From Piscicola geometra (taxonomy: Eukaryota; Annelida; Clitellata; Hirudinida; Piscicolidae): a stretch of 64,000 nucleotides of DNA. The stretch is taken from positions 527,001 through 591,000 of the forward strand of contig CALSEQ010000033.1 in NCBI GenBank assembly GCA_943735955.1, in the 5' to 3' direction. Positions 60,871 through 64,000 of the stretch are shown here, piece by piece. Position 1 is the first letter of the stretch; the number at the start of each line of letters is the position of its first letter. The notes under the pieces were generated by a model. The model ran no database searches. It was not told where the DNA came from and saw nothing but the letters and a program-made list of their open reading frames with translations. The translations under genes and the position numbers were made by a program.

Positions 60871-62084
60871 ATATATGTAAATATGCAATATATGTAAATA
60901 TGCAATATATGTAAATATGCAATATATGTAAATATGCAATATATGTAAATATGCAATATATGTAAATATGCAATATATGTAAATATGCAAATATGAAATA
61001 TATGCAAATATGAAATATATGCAAATATGCAATATATGTAGATATGCAATATATGTAAATATGCAATATATGTAAATATGCAATATATGTAAATATGCAA
61101 TATATGTAAATATGCAATATATGCAAATATGCAATATATGTAAATATGCAGTATATGTAAATATGCAATATATGTAAATATGCAATATATGTAAATATGC
61201 AATATATGTAAATATGCAATATATGTAAATATGCAATATATGTAAATATGCAATATATGTAAATATGCAATATATGTAAATATGCAAATATGCAATAAAT
61301 GCAAATATGCAATATATGCAAATATGCAATATATGTAAAGATGCAATATATGTAAATATGCAATATATGTAAATATGCAATATATGTAAATATGCAATAT
61401 ATGTAAATATGCAATATATGTAAATATGCAATATATGTAAATATGCAATATATGTAAATATGCAATATATGTAAATATGCAAGATATGTAAATATGCAAT
61501 ATATGTAAATATGCCATATATGTAAATATGCAATATATGTAAATATGCAAATATGAAATATATGCAAATATGCAATATATTCAAATATGCAATATATGTA
61601 AATATGCAATATATGTAAATACGCAATATATGTAAATATGCAATATATGTAAATATGCAATATATGTAAATATGCAATAAATGTAAATATGCAATATATG
61701 TAAATATGCAATATATGTAAATATGCAATATATGTAAATATGCAATATATGTAAATATGCAATATATGTAAATATGCAAATATGAAATATATGCAAATAT
61801 GCAATATATGCAAATATGCAATATATGTAAATATGCAATATATGTAAATATGCAATATATGTAAATATGCAATATATGTAAATATGCAATATATGTAAAT
61901 ATGCAATATATGTAAATATGCAATATATGTAAATATGCAATATATGTAAGTATGCAATAGATGTAAATATGCAATATATGTAAATATGCAATATATGTAA
62001 ATATGCAAATATGCAATAAATGCAAATATGCAATATATGCTAATATGCAATATATGTAAATATGCAATATATGTAAATATGCAA
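60871..62084. repeat. Right-domain mosaic segment
   Basis: Satellite only. It carries doubled GAAATATATGCAAAT near 60993-61025, a GTAGATATGC variant near 61040, GCAATAAATGC near 61290 and 62010, GCAAGATATG near 61480, AAATACGC near 61619, GCAATATATTCAAAT near 61573 and GCAATAGATG near 61954. Confidence 0.6.
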
Positions 62085-62591
62085 TATATGTAAATATGCA
62101 ATATAAGTAAATATGCAATATATGTAAATCTGCAATATATGTAAATATGCAATATATGTAAATATGCAATATATGTAAAAATGCAATATATGTAAATATG
62201 CAATATATGTAAATATGCAATATATGTAAATATGCAAATATGCAATATATGCAAATATGCAATACATGCAAATATGCAGTATATGTAAATATGCAATATA
62301 TGTAAATATGCAAATATGCAATAAATGCAAATATGCAATATATGTAAATATGCAATATAAGTAAATATGCAATATATGTAAATCTGCAATATATGTAAAT
62401 ATGCAATATATGTAAATATGCAATATATGTAAAAATGCAATATATGTAAATATGCAATATATGTAAATATGCAATATATGTAAATATGCAAATATGCAAT
62501 ATATGCAAATATGCAATACATGCAAATATGCAGTATATGTAAATATGCAATATATGTAAATATGCAAATATGCAATAAATGCAAATATGCA
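62085..62591. repeat. 254-bp tandem duplication, 2 units
   Basis: Markers at +254: GCAATATAAG (62098 and 62352), AAATCTGC (about 62126 and 62380), TAAAAATGC (about 62175 and 62429), GCAATACATGC (62259 and 62513), GCAGTATATG just after, and GCAAATATGCAATAAATGC (about 62310 and 62564). 254 bp equals fourteen full monomers plus two 8-bp partials. Confidence 0.8.
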
Positions 62592-62799
62592 ATATATGTA
62601 AATATGCAATATATGTAAATATGCAATATATGTAAATATGCAATATATGTAAATATGCAATATAAGTAAATATGCAATATATGTAAATATGCAATATATG
62701 TAAATATGCAATATATGTAAATATGCAATATATGTAAATATGCAATATATGTAAATATGCAATATATGTAAATATGCATTATATGTAAATATGTAAATA
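62592..62799. repeat. Plain satellite with a contracted monomer
   Basis: Satellite only. GCATTATATG occurs near 62777, followed by an 8-bp step AAATATGTAAATATGC, a different partial monomer in which the T form rather than the C form is retained. GCAATATAAG occurs again near 62660. Confidence 0.6.
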
Positions 62800-64000
62800 T
62801 GCAATATATGTAAATATGCAATATATGTAAATATGCAATATATATAAATATGCAAATATGCAAATATGCAATATATGCAAATATGCAATATATGTAAATA
62901 TGCAATAAATGTGAATATGCAATATATGTAAATATGCAATATATGTAACTATGCAATATATGTAAATATGCTATATATGTAAATATGCAATATATGTAAA
63001 TATGCAATATATGTAATTATGCAATATATGTAAATATGCAATATATGTAAATATGCAATATATGTAAATATGCAATATATGTGAATATGCAATATATGTA
63101 AATATGCAATATATTTAAATATGCAATATATGTAAATATGCAATATATGTAAATATGCAAATATGCAATATATGCAAATATGCAATATATGCAAATATGC
63201 AATATATGTGAATATGCAATATATGTAAATATGCAATATATGTAAATATGCAATATATGTAAATATGCAATATATGTAAATATGCAATATATGTAAATAT
63301 GCAATATATGTAAATATACAATATATGTAAATATGCAATATATGTAAATATGCAATATATGTAAATATGCAATATATGTAAATATGCAATATATGTAAAT
63401 ATGCAATATATGTAAATATGCAATATATGTAAATATGCAATATATGTAAATATGCAAATATGAAATATATGCAAATATGCAATATATGCAAATATGCAAT
63501 ATATGTAAATATGCAATATATGTAAATATGCAATATATGTAAATATGCAATATATGTAAATATGCAATATATGTAAATATGCAATATATGTAAATATGCA
63601 ATATAAGTAAATATGCAATATATGTAAATATGCAATATATGTAAATATGCAATATATGTAAATATGCAATATATGTAAATATGCAATATATGTAAATATG
63701 CAATATATGTAAATATGCAATATATGTAAATATGCAATATATATAAATATGCAAATATGCAAATATGCAATATATGCAAATATGCAATATATGTAAATAT
63801 GCAATAAATGTGAATATGCAATATATGTAAATATGCAATATATGTAACTATGCAATATATGTAAATATGCTATATATGTAAATATGCAATATATGTAAAT
63901 ATGCAATATATGTAATTATGCAATATATGTAAATATGCAATATATGTAAATATGCAATATATGTAAATATGCAATATATGTGAATATGCAATATATGTAA
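62800..64000. repeat. 899-bp duplication, second unit cut by window end
   Basis: Markers at +899: GCAAATATGCAAATATGC, two partial monomers in tandem (62852 and 63751), GCAATAAATGTGAAT (about 62903 and 63802), GTAACTATGC (62945 and 63844), GCTATATATG (about 62970 and 63869), GTAATTATGC (about 63013 and 63912) and GTGAATATGC (63081 and 63980). The second unit continues past base 64,000. 899 bp fits 51 full monomers plus four 8-bp partials. Confidence 0.75.

Larger units (their letters stand above)
1..64000. repeat. 17-bp AT-rich satellite array, whole window
   Basis: Every stretch of the window reads as tandem copies of ATGCAATATATGTAAAT or a close variant, with no unique DNA between copies. 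Most monomers differ from consensus by zero to two bases. The array begins and ends mid-array, so its true length exceeds 64 kb. Both strands were checked for genes: the + strand has TAA once per monomer, so each frame closes every 51 nt in pure consensus. The minus strand stays open for reasons of sequence composition only (see findings). No tRNA or rRNA-like sequence and no transposon terminal structure is visible. By analogy with known satellites this is probably heterochromatic, but chromosomal position and species cannot be read from the sequence. Confidence 0.98.
42857..64000. repeat. Right satellite domain, with 8-bp partial monomers and C variant
   Basis: From 42,857 the array contains GCAAATAT, an 8-bp partial monomer that equals the 17-mer lacking nine internal bases (ATATATGTA). 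It is commonly followed by one to three monomers in which TGTAAAT has become TGCAAAT. The module recurs at, among others, 44308, 45072, 46184, 46685, 47797, 48298, 49444, 50140, 51667, 52991 (as GCAAAAAT), 54381 and 62852. Each insertion shifts the 17-bp phase by 8. A further variant, GCAAATATGAAATATATGC, appears at 44673, 49809, 51285 and later. Left-domain markers such as GCGAAATATG with the AAATTTGC series are largely absent. Confidence 0.85.

Noticed and set aside
1..64000. CRISPR array
   Set aside because: Repeats are directly adjacent with no unique spacers, and no cas genes are present.
1..64000. Plasmid-type iterons (17-bp direct repeats at a replication origin)
   Set aside because: Iteron sets have few copies beside a rep gene. 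Thousands of copies with no rep gene, DnaA box or other plasmid feature do not fit.
1..64000. Telomeric repeat
   Set aside because: The monomer is not a G-rich 5-8 bp telomere-type repeat and has no strand-biased G runs.
1..64000. CENP-B box within the satellite
   Set aside because: The CENP-B box needs CpG-containing TTCG and CGGG cores. Neither was seen in the consensus or in the recurrent variants.
42857..64000. Mobile-element insertion as the cause of the domain change
   Set aside because: No target-site duplication, terminal repeat, poly-A tail or non-satellite sequence is visible at or after the border. The new module is derived from the monomer itself.
1..64000. Simple (AT)n microsatellite or low-complexity artefact
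   Set aside because: The 17-bp period with conserved GC and G positions is strict, and variants are inherited in blocks, which a simple low-complexity tract would not show.

Overview
The whole 64,000-base window is one uninterrupted AT-rich satellite array. The monomer is 17 bp, consensus ATGCAATATATGTAAAT on the + strand (A8 T6 G2 C1, about 18% GC), so there are roughly 3,700 to 3,800 tandem copies. Both window ends fall inside the array. I found no unique sequence, no credible gene, no RNA gene, no transposon and no CRISPR array. Arrays this long and gene-free are typical of eukaryotic heterochromatin (centromeric, pericentromeric, subtelomeric or B/sex-chromosome satellite). I cannot name the species, and nothing suggests a prokaryote or virus.

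The array is not homogeneous. Point variants and small indels act as markers and reveal higher-order duplications, usually close to a multiple of 17 bp. From left to right: a 578-bp pair (about 0.86-2.0 kb); a 1,903-bp pair (2.5-6.3 kb); 289-bp and 697-bp pairs (6.4-8.2 kb); a 273-bp pair (9.4-9.95 kb); a 1.27-kb block present twice 2,907 bp apart (10.1 and 13.0 kb); a 1,955-bp pair (15.1-19.0 kb); a 2-kb block repeated 3,706 bp apart (18.6 and 22.3 kb); three 1,530-bp units (23.25-27.85 kb); an 884-bp pair (29.1-30.9 kb); a 1,156-bp pair (32.7-35.0 kb); a 782-bp pair (35.5-37.1 kb); 561/612/561-bp units (38.5-40.8 kb); and a 646-bp pair (41.7-43.0 kb).

At about 42.86 kb the array changes character. 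To the right, many monomers carry T-to-C (ATGCAAAT instead of ATGTAAAT), and an 8-bp partial monomer GCAAATAT (the monomer lacking 9 bp) recurs every few hundred bases. This domain holds 1,613-bp units (45.1-49.8 kb), a 1,264-bp pair (52-54.5 kb), a 2.65-kb-spaced duplication (57.1 and 59.7 kb), a 254-bp pair (62.1-62.6 kb) and an 899-bp unit whose second copy runs off the right end.

Long open frames, up to 1,113 codons, cover the minus strand, but they are by-products of the monomer. Its reverse complement has no stop in any frame, and because 17 is not divisible by 3 all three frames read the same 17-residue cycle. No coding sequence is annotated. Duplication boundaries were placed by hand from marker variants and are accurate only to tens of bases.
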